Shown piece by piece: positions 53,036 to 62,130 of a stretch of DNA of 64,000 bases. Below the pieces are notes generated by a model, which was given only the letters and a program-made list of their open reading frames with translations, had not been told where the DNA came from and made no database searches. Origin of the DNA: JAVJRN01 sp047635055 (GTDB lineage: Bacteria; Bacteroidota; Bacteroidia; Cytophagales; Cyclobacteriaceae); the NCBI GenBank assembly GCA_047635055.1, contig JBLIIJ010000005.1:1-64000 (forward strand). Direction: 5' to 3'. Position numbers and translations under genes: made by a program. Positions within the stretch are counted from its first letter, which is position 1. Each line of letters starts with the position of its first letter.

Positions 53036-53305
53036 TTAGGTTTTATTGAAGCTTTTTCTCATTCTCTTCTTCTCTAAATCAAGGTACAGCTGTTCAACCT
53101 TATCTCTTGCCCATTGTGTTTTTCTCAAAAACGTAAGGCTAGACTTAATCGAAGGGTCACTTTTAAAACAATTGATATTAATTTTCTCTGATAACCTTTC
53201 CCAACCATACTCTTTCACTAAGAGCTCAAGTATAGTTACCAACTTCACCCCATGCAGTGGGTTATTGGGTTGTTCTTCTTTGCGACCGTTTTTCCTTTCC
53301 ATCAT
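53036..53305 (-). CDS. VF530-family (DUF2132) DNA-binding-like protein
   Basis: An 89-residue helical protein: NPLHGVKLVTILELLVKEYGWERLSEKININCFKSDPSIKSSLTFLRKTQWARDKVEQLYLDL. The NNPLHG-x-x-L-x-x-I-L-x-x-LV-x-x-YGWE-x-L opening and SIKSSL-x-FLRKTPWAR-x-KVE-like segment are the hallmarks of the VF530 family, whose Vibrio member has a four-helix fold and binds DNA. A second Met immediately follows the first. The gene stands alone. Confidence 0.85.
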   Translation of the reverse strand: MMERKNGRKEEQPNNPLHGVKLVTILELLVKEYGWERLSEKININCFKSDPSIKSSLTFLRKTQWARDKVEQLYLDLEKKRMRKSFNKT

Positions 53306-53512
53306 CTATATGTATTATCCTTTTCCTGTTAGCATCTAAATACGGATTAAAGTTATCAATATTCTGCGCTATCAGCCGACACGTGTTGCAGTATAGCCTG
53401 CTAACTTATTTCGACACGCCTCAGACAGACAGCAAATAAAGTGTGCTAAAAGTGCTTGCCACGGTACCAAACCCCTTCTCGGGAGTCGAGAGATCGGTAT
53501 CTTCCTCCTGAG
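53306..53512. other. Intergenic region left of the 40-bp repeat
   Basis: No gene recognised. The sequence becomes more GC-rich from about 53450 than its surroundings. Short open frames on both strands here have no family resemblance. Confidence 0.3.
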
Positions 53513-53660
53513 ACGGAATATTATTTGGCGGAAAAAGTACCAAGTCTCCCGAAACGGAATATTTCTCCGTAGGAAAGGGCAAATCCACACTGGACGGTAT
53601 ATCTTTCCGTAGGAGCGGGTGAAATTCCTGCAGAACGATATATTATTTTGTATTAGAACT
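53513..53660. repeat. Degenerate tandem repeat, period 40-41 bp, about 3.6 copies
   Basis: Units begin ACGGAATATT (53513), ACGGAATATTTCTCCGTAGG (53554), ACGGTATATCTTTCCGTAGG (53594) and ACGATATATTATTTTGTATT (53635), with starts 41, 40 and 41 bp apart. The central units hold a small dyad ACGGA ... TCCGT followed by AGGA-x-x-GGG. Divergence rises toward both ends. Confidence 0.6.
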
Positions 53661-53980
53661 TCAAACCTCGCCTTTGTTGGTGTTTTGTTTAAACAATTAG
53701 GTCACTTACTCAAGTGCTCTTTCCACTTAAAAACTGGACTAATTATACAGTAGTTCTTTAGTTATAAAATTCATTTGGCGTTTTCATTCACAAACAGATG
53801 TTACATTATTATTAACCCTAGAAGCTCAAGAGATAGGAACTTGACGGTCACAGTCATTTTAGCAATGAGCTTTTGATAACTTGTAGGTAGGCGATAGTTC
53901 TCGATTTGGAACCTTGTACTGCATTTGATCGCAGAATGGTACTTTTAATAGTTGACAACTTTACATTCATATGATAAAAG
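53661..53980. other. AT-rich non-coding stretch
   Basis: About 320 bp between the repeat and the higB relic. No open frame, RNA or repeat was recognised. Confidence 0.3.
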
Positions 53981-54199
53981 ATGAGGATAATAGCGGCTAG
54001 TACCCTGAAAACGTACTATATGAAACATCCAGAAACTGAAACTGGATTGAAGATTTGGACTCAAAAAGTCAAAAAAGAATTTTGCAGCAAACCAGAGAAT
54101 ACTTGGAATACGTTTACACATGCTCGACCAATTGGGGATGGGTGGGTCGTATTTAACATTAATAAGAACAGCCGTTTAATTTGGAGACCATACGAATAG
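53981..54199 (+). pseudogene. higB: Truncated HigB-type mRNA interferase toxin, no antitoxin
   Basis: Seventy-two residues: MRIIAASTLKTYYMKHPETETGLKIWTQKVKKE ... NTWNTFTHARPIGDGWVVFNINKNSRLIW. This follows HigB toxins (MRIIAKKTLREFWEKHPDAEQPLKAW ... VVFNI-x-GN-x-YRLV) up to the middle of the RelE-like fold, then ends after RPYE. Full HigB is about 95-100 residues and its C-terminal strand carries catalytic residues. No higA-like antitoxin gene follows; 123 bp later lies a convergent peptidase. It is probably an inactive remnant. Confidence 0.7.
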
Positions 54200-54241
54200 C
54201 TTTTTTTTATCAAATGCTAGCCGCTCCCCTAAGATCATTCC

Positions 54242-54275
54242 AAAAAAAACCTACTCAGGTTTAAAACCGAGCAGG
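54242..54275 (-). terminator. Terminator of the M28 peptidase gene
   Basis: On the minus strand an imperfect stem (CCTGCTCGGTTT with AAACCTGAGTAGG, one bulge and one mismatch) is followed by T8. It lies about 48 bp past the stop codon. Confidence 0.7.
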
Positions 54276-54322
54276 GCTGTATGTTTTATTGGAAATATTT
54301 GAGTGAGGCCATTGGCCAAGTT

Positions 54323-55945
54323 TTACTTCTCTCTTATGGATTTAAACTCCGAGCCTTCTTTCCATTTTGGCCAAGTATCAGAATTTGCCAGCTCCAAGCC
54401 CATTTTATAAAACACTTCTGCATCCTGAAGGATACCACCAAATTTCCACTCAGCAGCATCAAACTCATCTGCTGGTCTGTGGTATTTATTTTCTAGATAA
54501 TCCTGTTGCTTCTTTTCCACATAGGCTACTCCGCCAACCATGGCCTCATATGCCCCACTCGCAAACATGGCTGGAATGCCAATTTTCGCAAATTGAAAAT
54601 GATCGGATCGAAAGAAATATCCTTTCCCTGGATCTTGATCTGCAAGCACATATCGACCTTGAGCCTCTACATATTTTTTAGCAATATCATCCAACTCCGA
54701 TTGACCATAGCCTACCACGGTAAAATCTTTCATTAATCCAAAATAGTTTAATCCATCGATGTTGATGTTGGCCACTGATTTCTTTGGATCATAAATGGGA
54801 TTTTCTCCATAATATTTAGATCCTAACAAGCCCTGCTCTTCAGCAGTGATCGCCAAGAACACAATAGATCTTTTTGGTTGCGGTAGTTTAGACATGGCTT
54901 GGGCTATTGCCAAAATGGAAGCTGTGCCAGAAGCGTTATCATGTGCGCCATTATAAATACTGTCTCCATTGATGACCGGCCCAACACCCATGTGATCCCA
55001 ATGTGCGGTATAAATAATGACTTCATCAGGTTTTTCACTTCCTACAATTTTTGCAACGACGTTCTGGGAAACATCACTTTTTATGCCATTTTCAACAGAA
55101 ACCGAGGTAGACAGATCCAAAGAAAATGGCTTAAAGCCTTTGGTTCTTGCTTTTCCTACATATCCTTTCATGTCAACTTCCGAAGCTTCAAATATTTTAA
55201 TGGCTGCATCGCGTGTTAACCATCCTTGAATTTTTGGTTTAAACTGACCTTCTGCTTGGTCTAAATAAAGACTCGCTCCAGACCAACCATTTTGGACGAC
55301 CAACCAAGGATATCCTGCGGGTGCAGTATCATGAATAATAAAAATACCATCAGCTCCTTGTCGGGCAGCTTCTTCATATTTATAAGTCCACCGACCATAA
55401 TATGTCATGGTTTGGCCTTTGAAAAAAGTACTGTCTCCCGAACCGAAACCCGGATCATTGACCAAGACAATGACCGTTTTACCTTTTACATCTAATCCGG
55501 CATAATCATCCCATCCGTATTCTGGCGCCACTACTCCATAACCTGCGAAAACAAGTTCTGACATATCCAACGCAGATTTTTCCACCACTCTCTCGGTAAT
55601 AGCCACGAAATCTTTCGCCCTATTCAACAGCACTTCTTTCCCATTTCCTGAGACTATCATGGTCGCTGAAGGCTTTGCATCTAGCTCGACCATCGGCACT
55701 TCTTGGAAGTAGCTATCTCCATTTCCTGGTTTCAGCCCCATGGACTTGAATTCATTTTCCAGATAAGCGAGCGTTTTGACTTCCCCTGCGGTAAAAGGCT
55801 TCCTTCCTAGAAATGCATCTGAAGCCAATGTTTTAATGTGTTTGGCAATGGTCACAGTGTCAACGAGCGGTTGATCTACTTGACTTTCTTTGGTTGGCTG
55901 ACAGGCAAAACCGATAATAAAAATGAGATAAACGAGATGTTTCAT
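54323..55945 (-). CDS. M28-family zinc aminopeptidase with PA domain, lipoprotein
   Basis: A 540-residue secreted peptidase. Lipoprotein signal (LVYLIFIIGFACQP, lipobox Cys15), a PA-domain insertion at about residues 130-260 (VVAPEYGWDDYAGLDVKGKTVIVLVNDP, ARQGADGIFIIHD), and the M28 catalytic core: YTAHWDHMG (His ligand), GAHDNASGTASIL (bridging Asp), TAEEQGLLGSKYY (Glu general base and ligand), NIDGL (Asp) and FRSDHFQFAKIGIPAMF (His). All five zinc-site positions are present. It would trim peptides in the periplasm or on the surface. Single-gene unit with its own terminator. Confidence 0.92.
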   Translation of the reverse strand: MKHLVYLIFIIGFACQPTKESQVDQPLVDTVTIAKHIKTLASDAFLGRKPFTAGEVKTLAYLENEFKSMGLKPGNGDSYFQEVPMVELDAKPSATMIVSGNGKEVLLNRAKDFVAITERVVEKSALDMSELVFAGYGVVAPEYGWDDYAGLDVKGKTVIVLVNDPGFGSGDSTFFKGQTMTYYGRWTYKYEEAARQGADGIFIIHDTAPAGYPWLVVQNGWSGASLYLDQAEGQFKPKIQGWLTRDAAIKIFEASEVDMKGYVGKARTKGFKPFSLDLSTSVSVENGIKSDVSQNVVAKIVGSEKPDEVIIYTAHWDHMGVGPVINGDSIYNGAHDNASGTASILAIAQAMSKLPQPKRSIVFLAITAEEQGLLGSKYYGENPIYDPKKSVANINIDGLNYFGLMKDFTVVGYGQSELDDIAKKYVEAQGRYVLADQDPGKGYFFRSDHFQFAKIGIPAMFASGAYEAMVGGVAYVEKKQQDYLENKYHRPADEFDAAEWKFGGILQDAEVFYKMGLELANSDTWPKWKEGSEFKSIREK

Positions 55946-56272
55946 TTTAAGTGATTGAGGTTTAATGATATACGAAATTGCGTAATTCTATTCAATTGTG
56001 CTAACCTGCGCTATTCAAAGGGTCGATGAGTGTTCCAAAAGAGGATTGAACCTTTTAAATGGAGTACTAATCATTTTAAATAGTATTCCAATGAATAGAA
56101 TTTTCTATCAAAAATTAGTGAGAAGATACTTTCCTAATCTTAGTTTGATCAGGCAATCATTGATTGTTGAGCCACCTAATTATGGTAAATGATTCATAGG
56201 ATGATTATTACGATAGATAAAATGATCTTTTGTATATTGACGATAATTCCAACCATATTATAACAACCTAGA

Positions 56273-57931
56273 ATGACTTTCAAAAACGTAGTATTGTTGG
56301 CGCTAATAAGCGCTCTCACAACTTTTTGCTCAGCGCCTACCAGTCATGAGACTGAAGATGAAAACAAAGTAGATGTTGCCAAAAGGCTCGGCATCTATAA
56401 GATGGTGACACTGAGTGCCGACATTTCTCAATTGTCGGATGCAGAGAAAAAGATGATTCCTAAGCTGATCGAAGCAGCTCAAATCATGGACGAGCTTTTT
56501 TGGTATGAAACCTATGGCAACAAGGACTCCTTATTAAACTCACTTGAAAGCGGCGTAGATAAGCTTTTTGCTAAGATTAATTATGGCCCTTGGGATCGGT
56601 TAGATAATAATAATCCCTTTATTGAAGGTGTTGACAATAAGCCTCTTGGAGCAAATTTTTATCCTGCTGATATGACCAAGGAAGAGTTCGACAAAGCAGA
56701 TCTTGCAGATAAGAAAAGCCAATACACCTTCCTTAGGAGAGACGATCAGGGTAAACTAATCACGGTTCCTTATCGAGAGATGTTTGCTGATCAAGTAAAA
56801 GCAGCTGCCAGTCTTTTAAACGAATGTTCAGAAATAGCAGAAGACGAAGGTTTAAAAAAATATCTATTATTAAGAGCAGAAGCATTATTGACTGATGATT
56901 ATCAGCCGAGCGATATGGCTTGGATGGATATGAAAACGAACGGGCTAGATGTAGTCATTGGCCCTATCGAAAACTATGAAGATGCCTTATTTAATTACAA
57001 GTCCGCGCATGAAGCTTATGTGCTAATCAAGGATAAAAAATGGAGCGAAAGATTGACTAAATATGCCAGCTTACTACCAGAATTACAAAAAGGATTACCA
57101 GTTGCTGCAGAATATAAAGCCGAAACGCCAGGTTCAAATGCAGATTTAAACGCTTATGACGTGGTTTACTATGCGGGGGATTGTAATTCTGGATCAAAAA
57201 CCATCGCCATCAACCTACCCAACGATGAAGAAGTACAACTGGCCAAAGGCTCACGAAGATTACAGCTTAAAAATGCCATGCAGGCAAAGTTCGATGAGAT
57301 ATTGTCGCCCATTGCTGATGTACTCATCGTACCGGAACAACGTAACCTAGTAACCATGAATGCCTTTTTCAATAATACCATGTTTCACGAAGTAGCGCAT
57401 GGTTTAGGAATAAAAAACACCCTTGATGGAAAAGGCACTGTTCGTGATGCATTACTGGAGCATAGCTCTGCTTTGGAAGAGGGAAAAGCGGATGTCCTTG
57501 GCCTGTACATGATTACCCAGCTTCATGCTAAAGGGGAAATAGAAGGCAGTCTGGAAGAGCATTATACCACTTTTATGTCAAGCATTTTCCGATCCGTTCG
57601 ATTTGGTGCTGCCAGTTCACATGGGAAAGCCAATATGATTCGTTTTAACTTTTTCAAAGAAAAAGAAGCTTTTACCCGCAATGAAGCAGGACAATACAAA
57701 GTAAATTTTGAAAAAATGAAATCGGCCAGTAATGATCTTTCTGCATTAATCTTAAAACTACAAGGTGATGGTGATTATAATGGCGTAGACGAATTGGTAA
57801 ATGCTAAAGGAAAAATAGGTGCGCAACTACAAGCTGATTTAGATATTTTAAGTCAAAAGAACATCCCTGTTGATGTCGTATTCAAGCAAGGTGTTGAAGT
57901 TTTAGGATTAAGTGAAGAGGTCGTCGAATAA
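56273..57931 (+). CDS. M49-like (dipeptidyl-peptidase III family) metallopeptidase, lipoprotein
   Basis: A 552-residue protein with lipobox (LISALTTFCSAP, Cys20-22 region). The zinc site is MFHEVAHGLGIKN (HEVAH, a pentapeptide HExxH) and about 50 residues on LEEGKADVLGLYMI, the EExxAD ligand motif. This spacing is the M49 pattern, although classical DPP III enzymes have a six-residue HExxxH; five-residue versions exist in some bacteria. NVVYYAGDCNSGSKTIAINLPND also fits the family. Substrate unknown; possibly peptide degradation outside the cytoplasm together with the divergent M28 peptidase. Confidence 0.8.
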   Translation: MTFKNVVLLALISALTTFCSAPTSHETEDENKVDVAKRLGIYKMVTLSADISQLSDAEKKMIPKLIEAAQIMDELFWYETYGNKDSLLNSLESGVDKLFAKINYGPWDRLDNNNPFIEGVDNKPLGANFYPADMTKEEFDKADLADKKSQYTFLRRDDQGKLITVPYREMFADQVKAAASLLNECSEIAEDEGLKKYLLLRAEALLTDDYQPSDMAWMDMKTNGLDVVIGPIENYEDALFNYKSAHEAYVLIKDKKWSERLTKYASLLPELQKGLPVAAEYKAETPGSNADLNAYDVVYYAGDCNSGSKTIAINLPNDEEVQLAKGSRRLQLKNAMQAKFDEILSPIADVLIVPEQRNLVTMNAFFNNTMFHEVAHGLGIKNTLDGKGTVRDALLEHSSALEEGKADVLGLYMITQLHAKGEIEGSLEEHYTTFMSSIFRSVRFGAASSHGKANMIRFNFFKEKEAFTRNEAGQYKVNFEKMKSASNDLSALILKLQGDGDYNGVDELVNAKGKIGAQLQADLDILSQKNIPVDVVFKQGVEVLGLSEEVVE

Positions 57932-58362
57932 AAAACTTCGCCCAAATGATTGCTGTGTTTTTTAGTGCCTTTTTCGCATTTTGGATGAGTCAATGGAATG
58001 AATAGCGTTGGGAAATCCCTTCCTTTATATGAGGCTCATTGTCTCAACTAGGTAAGAATAGCGGGATTTTTTAACGCGTTGATTATGATGGCGCAGAGCA
58101 CAGGTCGTAACGCTATTATTTTCACAGTTACTTCCTTAGCGCAGCGTTTATCATGCTTGATTAATACCGCAACCCTAGTGATTTAGACTACCTAGTCTTG
58201 CTCTTTTATCCTTTTTTTGATGAATTGGCCAACATGGATAATGAATTAATCATGCCTCAAATACAATTAGAAGAAGTTTACTACTTCCAAACACTAGCAG
58301 TAATTAATAAATGAGATGTAATCACCGATTGATTATCTTACACCGATTAAAATAAGACAATA
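57932..58362. other. Intergenic region, nothing recognised
   Basis: About 430 bp between the M49-like peptidase and the helicase. No open frame with plausible protein, no hairpin with T-run and no repeat was seen. It may hold the helicase promoter and leader. Confidence 0.4.
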
Positions 58363-59553
58363 TTGAAATTTTCAGAATTCGGGCTTTCGCCCAAATTACT
58401 CGAGGCTATCGAAGCTATAGGCTTTACAGATGCTACTCCTGTACAAGATGCTACTATTCCACTCATACTTGAGGGTAAAGACATGATTGCCGCCGCTCAA
58501 ACAGGAACAGGGAAAACAGCAGCATTCTTACTTCCAATTATTCATAAAATACTTAACGAACCAGAAGATGGTAACATTAAGGCTTTAATCATCGTCCCGA
58601 CGAGAGAGTTAGCGGTACAGATAGATCAGCAAATGGAAGGCCTCTCCTACTACACATCTGTAAGTTCCTTAGCGGTGTATGGAGGTGGTGACGGTCAGTC
58701 TTTTGACAGAGAGAAAAAAGCCCTAACAGAAGGTGCTGATGTAATTATTGGAACTCCTGGCAGGCTCATGGCTCATTTGAATATGAATTATGTTCAGATT
58801 CAAAACTTGAAATACTTAATCTTAGATGAAGCGGATCGTATGCTCGATATGGGCTTTAACGAAGACATCATGAAGATTATAGGTTATATGCCCAAGGATA
58901 GGCAATCGCTCCTTTTCTCGGCGACTATGCCTCCTAAAATCAGAGGCCTAGCCAAGCAAATTCTAAAAGAAAATCCAGACGAAATAAATATTGAAGTTTC
59001 AAAGCCGAATGAAAGAATCATTCAGGCTGCTTTTATTGTTCATGAAAACCAAAAAATTGCTTTGGTAGAACATATCTTAAAAGCTGACTGGCTCAGAAGT
59101 GTGATTGTTTTTTGTTCCACAAAAGACAGTACAAAAAGGCTTGCAAAGGAGTTGGCTCGTAAGAAATTCTCTGCTGAACAAATTCATTCTGATCTCGACC
59201 AAAAAGAGCGGGAGAGTGTTCTTAACCAGTTTAAAAGCAGAAAGATTACTACTTTAGTTGCTACCGATATTCTTTCAAGAGGTATTGATATTGAAGACAT
59301 AGATATTGTCATCAATTACGATGTTCCTAACGACGGAGAAGATTATATCCACAGAATTGGTCGAACAGCCCGCGCAGCACGAAGAGGCGCTGCATTTACA
59401 TTTGTGAGTGAAAAGGAACAGGACAAGCTCTTAGTTATTGAAGAACTGCTTGGCAAACCAATCCCAAAAGCAAAAATTCCAAGTCACATCGGTGAAGGTC
59501 CTGAATATAACCCTAGGTCTAGAAAGGGTAAAGGAAGAGGTAGAAAAAGATAA
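58363..59553 (+). CDS. DEAD-box RNA helicase
   Basis: A 396-residue ATP-dependent RNA helicase with all motifs: Q motif (GFTDATPVQDATIP), I AQTGTGKT, Ia PTRELAVQ, Ib TPGRL, II DEAD, III SAT, IV VIVFCST, V ATDILSRGIDI, VI HRIGRTAR, and a basic C-terminal tail (RSRKGKGRGRKR). The short tail resembles RhlE. Only a TTG start fits the conserved N-terminus (KFSEFGLSPKLLEAI); no ATG lies upstream in frame before a stop. It is followed 4 bp later by the MutS-like gene, so they are probably cotranscribed. Confidence 0.93.
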   Translation: MKFSEFGLSPKLLEAIEAIGFTDATPVQDATIPLILEGKDMIAAAQTGTGKTAAFLLPIIHKILNEPEDGNIKALIIVPTRELAVQIDQQMEGLSYYTSVSSLAVYGGGDGQSFDREKKALTEGADVIIGTPGRLMAHLNMNYVQIQNLKYLILDEADRMLDMGFNEDIMKIIGYMPKDRQSLLFSATMPPKIRGLAKQILKENPDEINIEVSKPNERIIQAAFIVHENQKIALVEHILKADWLRSVIVFCSTKDSTKRLAKELARKKFSAEQIHSDLDQKERESVLNQFKSRKITTLVATDILSRGIDIEDIDIVINYDVPNDGEDYIHRIGRTARAARRGAAFTFVSEKEQDKLLVIEELLGKPIPKAKIPSHIGEGPEYNPRSRKGKGRGRKR

Positions 59554-59557
59554 TTGA

Positions 59558-61360
59558 ATGAGTAACAGCAGTACCGATCTCTACAAAAAGAAGATCGATG
59601 AAATTGACTTAATCTATCAAAGGTTTAAGAAGAAAGCTTTTAGTTTTTCTTGGTTAAGAATCTTGGCTTTTATACTCACGGCAATAGCATCATACTTCTA
59701 TTTTGATATAGGTGAATGGTACATGGCCGTAGCGGCTATTTCTTCTTTAATTGCTTTTATAAAGTTAATTTCCATCCACGGAAAGTTTCAATATTATGCC
59801 AATCTTCATGAAGCTAAGCTTGATCTGCTTCATGATGAACTTACTCGAAATGAGCTAAAGCTTGCTCCATTCGACGAAGGAAACAGATTCGCACCTTCGA
59901 ATCATCCTTATGCCGATGATTTAGATGTTTTTGGCAAACACAGTTTATTTCAACTCATTAACCGGTGTGAAATAGAAGACAGTAAAAAGCTCCTAAGTCA
60001 ATGGCTCCTATCTCCGTCTTCAAGCAAAGACATTGCAGACAGGCAGCAAACGGTGAAAGCGCTCGCCGAAAATTTGGAATGGATGCTCGGCCTATCAGCG
60101 ACGGTAAGACTTGCTGTTCAAAGAAGAAAGAAAACTGACCCAGAAATCTCATCAGACGATATTTTTTCATGGTCATCTCGCACACTGGATATCAAGCTAT
60201 CGACCCGAAAATATCTCGCAATTATCCTAAGTCTCATTACCATCGGTACAATTGCTTTTATTTTCATAAATAACTTACCCTACTTTTTTGGTCTTCCGAT
60301 TATAATTGTAAATCTTGTTTTTCTCGGAATTACAAACAAACAATTAAGTACGGCCTCCAAGGGCATTGATGGCTCCAAATCTGTCTTAGACTCCTACGAA
60401 AAAGCCATTGCTGAAATTATAGATGCTGATATAGATGCTGACAATTACAAAAAAGTCAAAAAGCATCTAATAGATACGAACGCACTCCACGCCATTAAAG
60501 AGCTGAACGCCATTGTTCATCGCGCAAGTAGCCGTTCCAATATGATGTACTTCGTATTCAATACAATCCTCCTTTTTGACGTACACCTTATCATTGACTT
60601 GGAAAAATGGCGTAGAAAAAACCATAGCGCTGTTTCTGCTTGGCTGGATAGTGTTCACCAAATTGAGTGCTTAGTGAGTATTGCTGGCTACCATATCAAT
60701 AAGGCCACTCATACCTTTCCTGAAATGATCGAAACACCATTTCACTTTGAAGCCGAAAATCTTGGACATCCTTTAATTTTGGATCACGAAAAGGTAAAGA
60801 ATGATTACTCAGTCCTTAAAAAGGGTACGGTCGATATATTAACGGGCAGCAATATGTCTGGCAAGTCTACCTTTCAGCGTACCATTGGTGTAAATATGGT
60901 GTTGGCGCAAATTGGCGCCCCTTGTGATGTCAAATCATTAAAGCTGAGTTCTACACTTGTCTTTACAAGTATGCGGACAAAAGATAACTTGGAAGAACAT
61001 ACAAGTTCCTTTTATGCTGAGCTAAAAAGAATAAGGCAATTGTTAGATATCGTTAAAAAAGAACCTTCCGTATTTTTCTTGGTTGACGAAATTTTAAAAG
61101 GTACCAATTCTGAAGATAGACATATTGGCGCTGTTGCACTTGCGAATCAATTATCACGAAAAAATACCTTTGGTATCATTTCCACGCATGATTTGAAACT
61201 CAGTGAAGTCGCTAATGAAAACGATAATGTTAGAAATTTCAGTTTCAATAGCGAGATCGTGGGAGATAAAATCTCTTTTGATTACAAATTAACAAAGGGC
61301 GTCTGTAAGAGCTTTAATGCCAGTCAGTTGATGCGCAACATGGGAATATTAATTGACTAA
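59558..61360 (+). CDS. Membrane-bound MutS-related ATPase
   Basis: A 600-residue protein with the MutS C-terminal ATPase but without the mismatch-recognition domain. Four hydrophobic helices are seen (residues 28-65, LRILAFILTAIASYFYFDIGEWYMAVAAISSLIAFIKLI; residues 220-255, YLAIILSLITIGTIAFIFINNLPYFFGLPIIIVNLVFLGI). Walker A is TGSNMSGKST at about residue 429, then SMRTKDNLEEHTSSFYAELKRI, Walker B FFLVDEILKGTNSEDRH and FGIISTHDLKLSEV. These proteins are common in Bacteroidota and their role is unclear; classical mismatch repair is unlikely given the membrane anchoring. Confidence 0.87.
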   Translation: MSNSSTDLYKKKIDEIDLIYQRFKKKAFSFSWLRILAFILTAIASYFYFDIGEWYMAVAAISSLIAFIKLISIHGKFQYYANLHEAKLDLLHDELTRNELKLAPFDEGNRFAPSNHPYADDLDVFGKHSLFQLINRCEIEDSKKLLSQWLLSPSSSKDIADRQQTVKALAENLEWMLGLSATVRLAVQRRKKTDPEISSDDIFSWSSRTLDIKLSTRKYLAIILSLITIGTIAFIFINNLPYFFGLPIIIVNLVFLGITNKQLSTASKGIDGSKSVLDSYEKAIAEIIDADIDADNYKKVKKHLIDTNALHAIKELNAIVHRASSRSNMMYFVFNTILLFDVHLIIDLEKWRRKNHSAVSAWLDSVHQIECLVSIAGYHINKATHTFPEMIETPFHFEAENLGHPLILDHEKVKNDYSVLKKGTVDILTGSNMSGKSTFQRTIGVNMVLAQIGAPCDVKSLKLSSTLVFTSMRTKDNLEEHTSSFYAELKRIRQLLDIVKKEPSVFFLVDEILKGTNSEDRHIGAVALANQLSRKNTFGIISTHDLKLSEVANENDNVRNFSFNSEIVGDKISFDYKLTKGVCKSFNASQLMRNMGILID

Positions 61361-61451
61361 TATCGAAACCAATTCAGCAGTTATCATAAGCTAAATTGTC
61401 GTTTCAATAACAATACCTTATGATGGGTATGGGTACATAAACTCTTCCTTC

Positions 61452-61459
61452 TATCTTTG
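61452..61459 (+). promoter_or_regulatory. -7 box of the thioredoxin promoter
   Basis: TATCTTTG matches TAnnTTTG, 42 bp before the trxA ATG. No clear TTTG at the -33 position. Confidence 0.5.
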
Positions 61460-61501
61460 CGTTAGCTGAGTGAATACATAGAAAATTAAAATAAAGAAAA
61501 T

Positions 61502-61828
61502 ATGTCAAAGCCAATTGAATTAACAGATAGCAACTTCGAGGCAGAAGTATTAAAATCAGACAAACCAGTTTTGGTTGATTTTTGGGCAGAATGGTGTGGC
61601 CCATGTAAAATGATCGGGCCTCTTGTAGAGGAGCTCGCTACTGAGTATGAAGGCAAAGCAGTCATAGGAAAAGTAGATGTAGATACAAATCCTGAAATAT
61701 CTGCGAAATTTGGTATTCGTTCAATTCCAACGCTGCTTGTATTCAAAAACGGAGAAATTGTAGATAAACAAGTAGGTGCAGTGCCTAAGACCGTATTAAG
61801 CGAAAAGCTTGATGCGCAGATGGTATAA
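61502..61828 (+). CDS. trxA: Thioredoxin
   Basis: A 108-residue cytoplasmic thioredoxin with the redox site WCGPCK (Cys32 and Cys35), the conserved PVLVDFWAEWCGPCKM context, the buried-Asp DF motif and the cis-Pro loop GIRSIPTLLVFKNGE. Its length and sequence are typical of TrxA, the general protein disulfide reductase. It is monocistronic with its own promoter and terminator. Confidence 0.97.
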   Translation: MSKPIELTDSNFEAEVLKSDKPVLVDFWAEWCGPCKMIGPLVEELATEYEGKAVIGKVDVDTNPEISAKFGIRSIPTLLVFKNGEIVDKQVGAVPKTVLSEKLDAQMV

Positions 61829-61843
61829 TCGAAAGCCTCAAAT

Positions 61844-61880
61844 AAAAAAGCCGTTTCAATCAAATTGAAACGGCTTTTTT
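61844..61880 (+). terminator. Bidirectional-looking terminator after trxA
   Basis: A perfect 17-bp stem (AAAAAAGCCGTTTCAAT with ATTGAAACGGCTTTTTT), a 3-nt loop and a T-run, 16 bp past the trxA stop. Confidence 0.93.
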
Positions 61881-62130
61881 TATGACTTGGACATTATTAG
61901 AAACTATAAACAGCAGCGATCAGGTTTGTGTTACCTCATCCGCTGCTAAGTAGTTGCTATCCATAAAGGCATCATTACTTGAAATAACCAATCCAAACTC
62001 TGAAATAAACGTCAAATCACTATCCTTGACGATTACTCACCTCTTAGATTCAACTAATAAGCGCTATCATTTATAGGTAATATTTGAGATTTTCAGTCTC
62101 CCTGTAATTGGCCGTACTAAGCTTATGAAA
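61881..62130. other. Intergenic region, nothing recognised
   Basis: About 250 bp between the trxA terminator and the convergent gene ending at 62131; no feature seen. Confidence 0.3.

Noticed and set aside
53372..53590. 72-codon minus-strand open frame over the tandem repeat
   Set aside because: Its amino-acid pattern follows the DNA repeat; Arg-rich low-complexity translation, no start context.
55998..56192. 64-codon plus-strand open frame between the two peptidase genes
   Set aside because: No family resemblance; it sits in the divergent promoter region of the peptidases.
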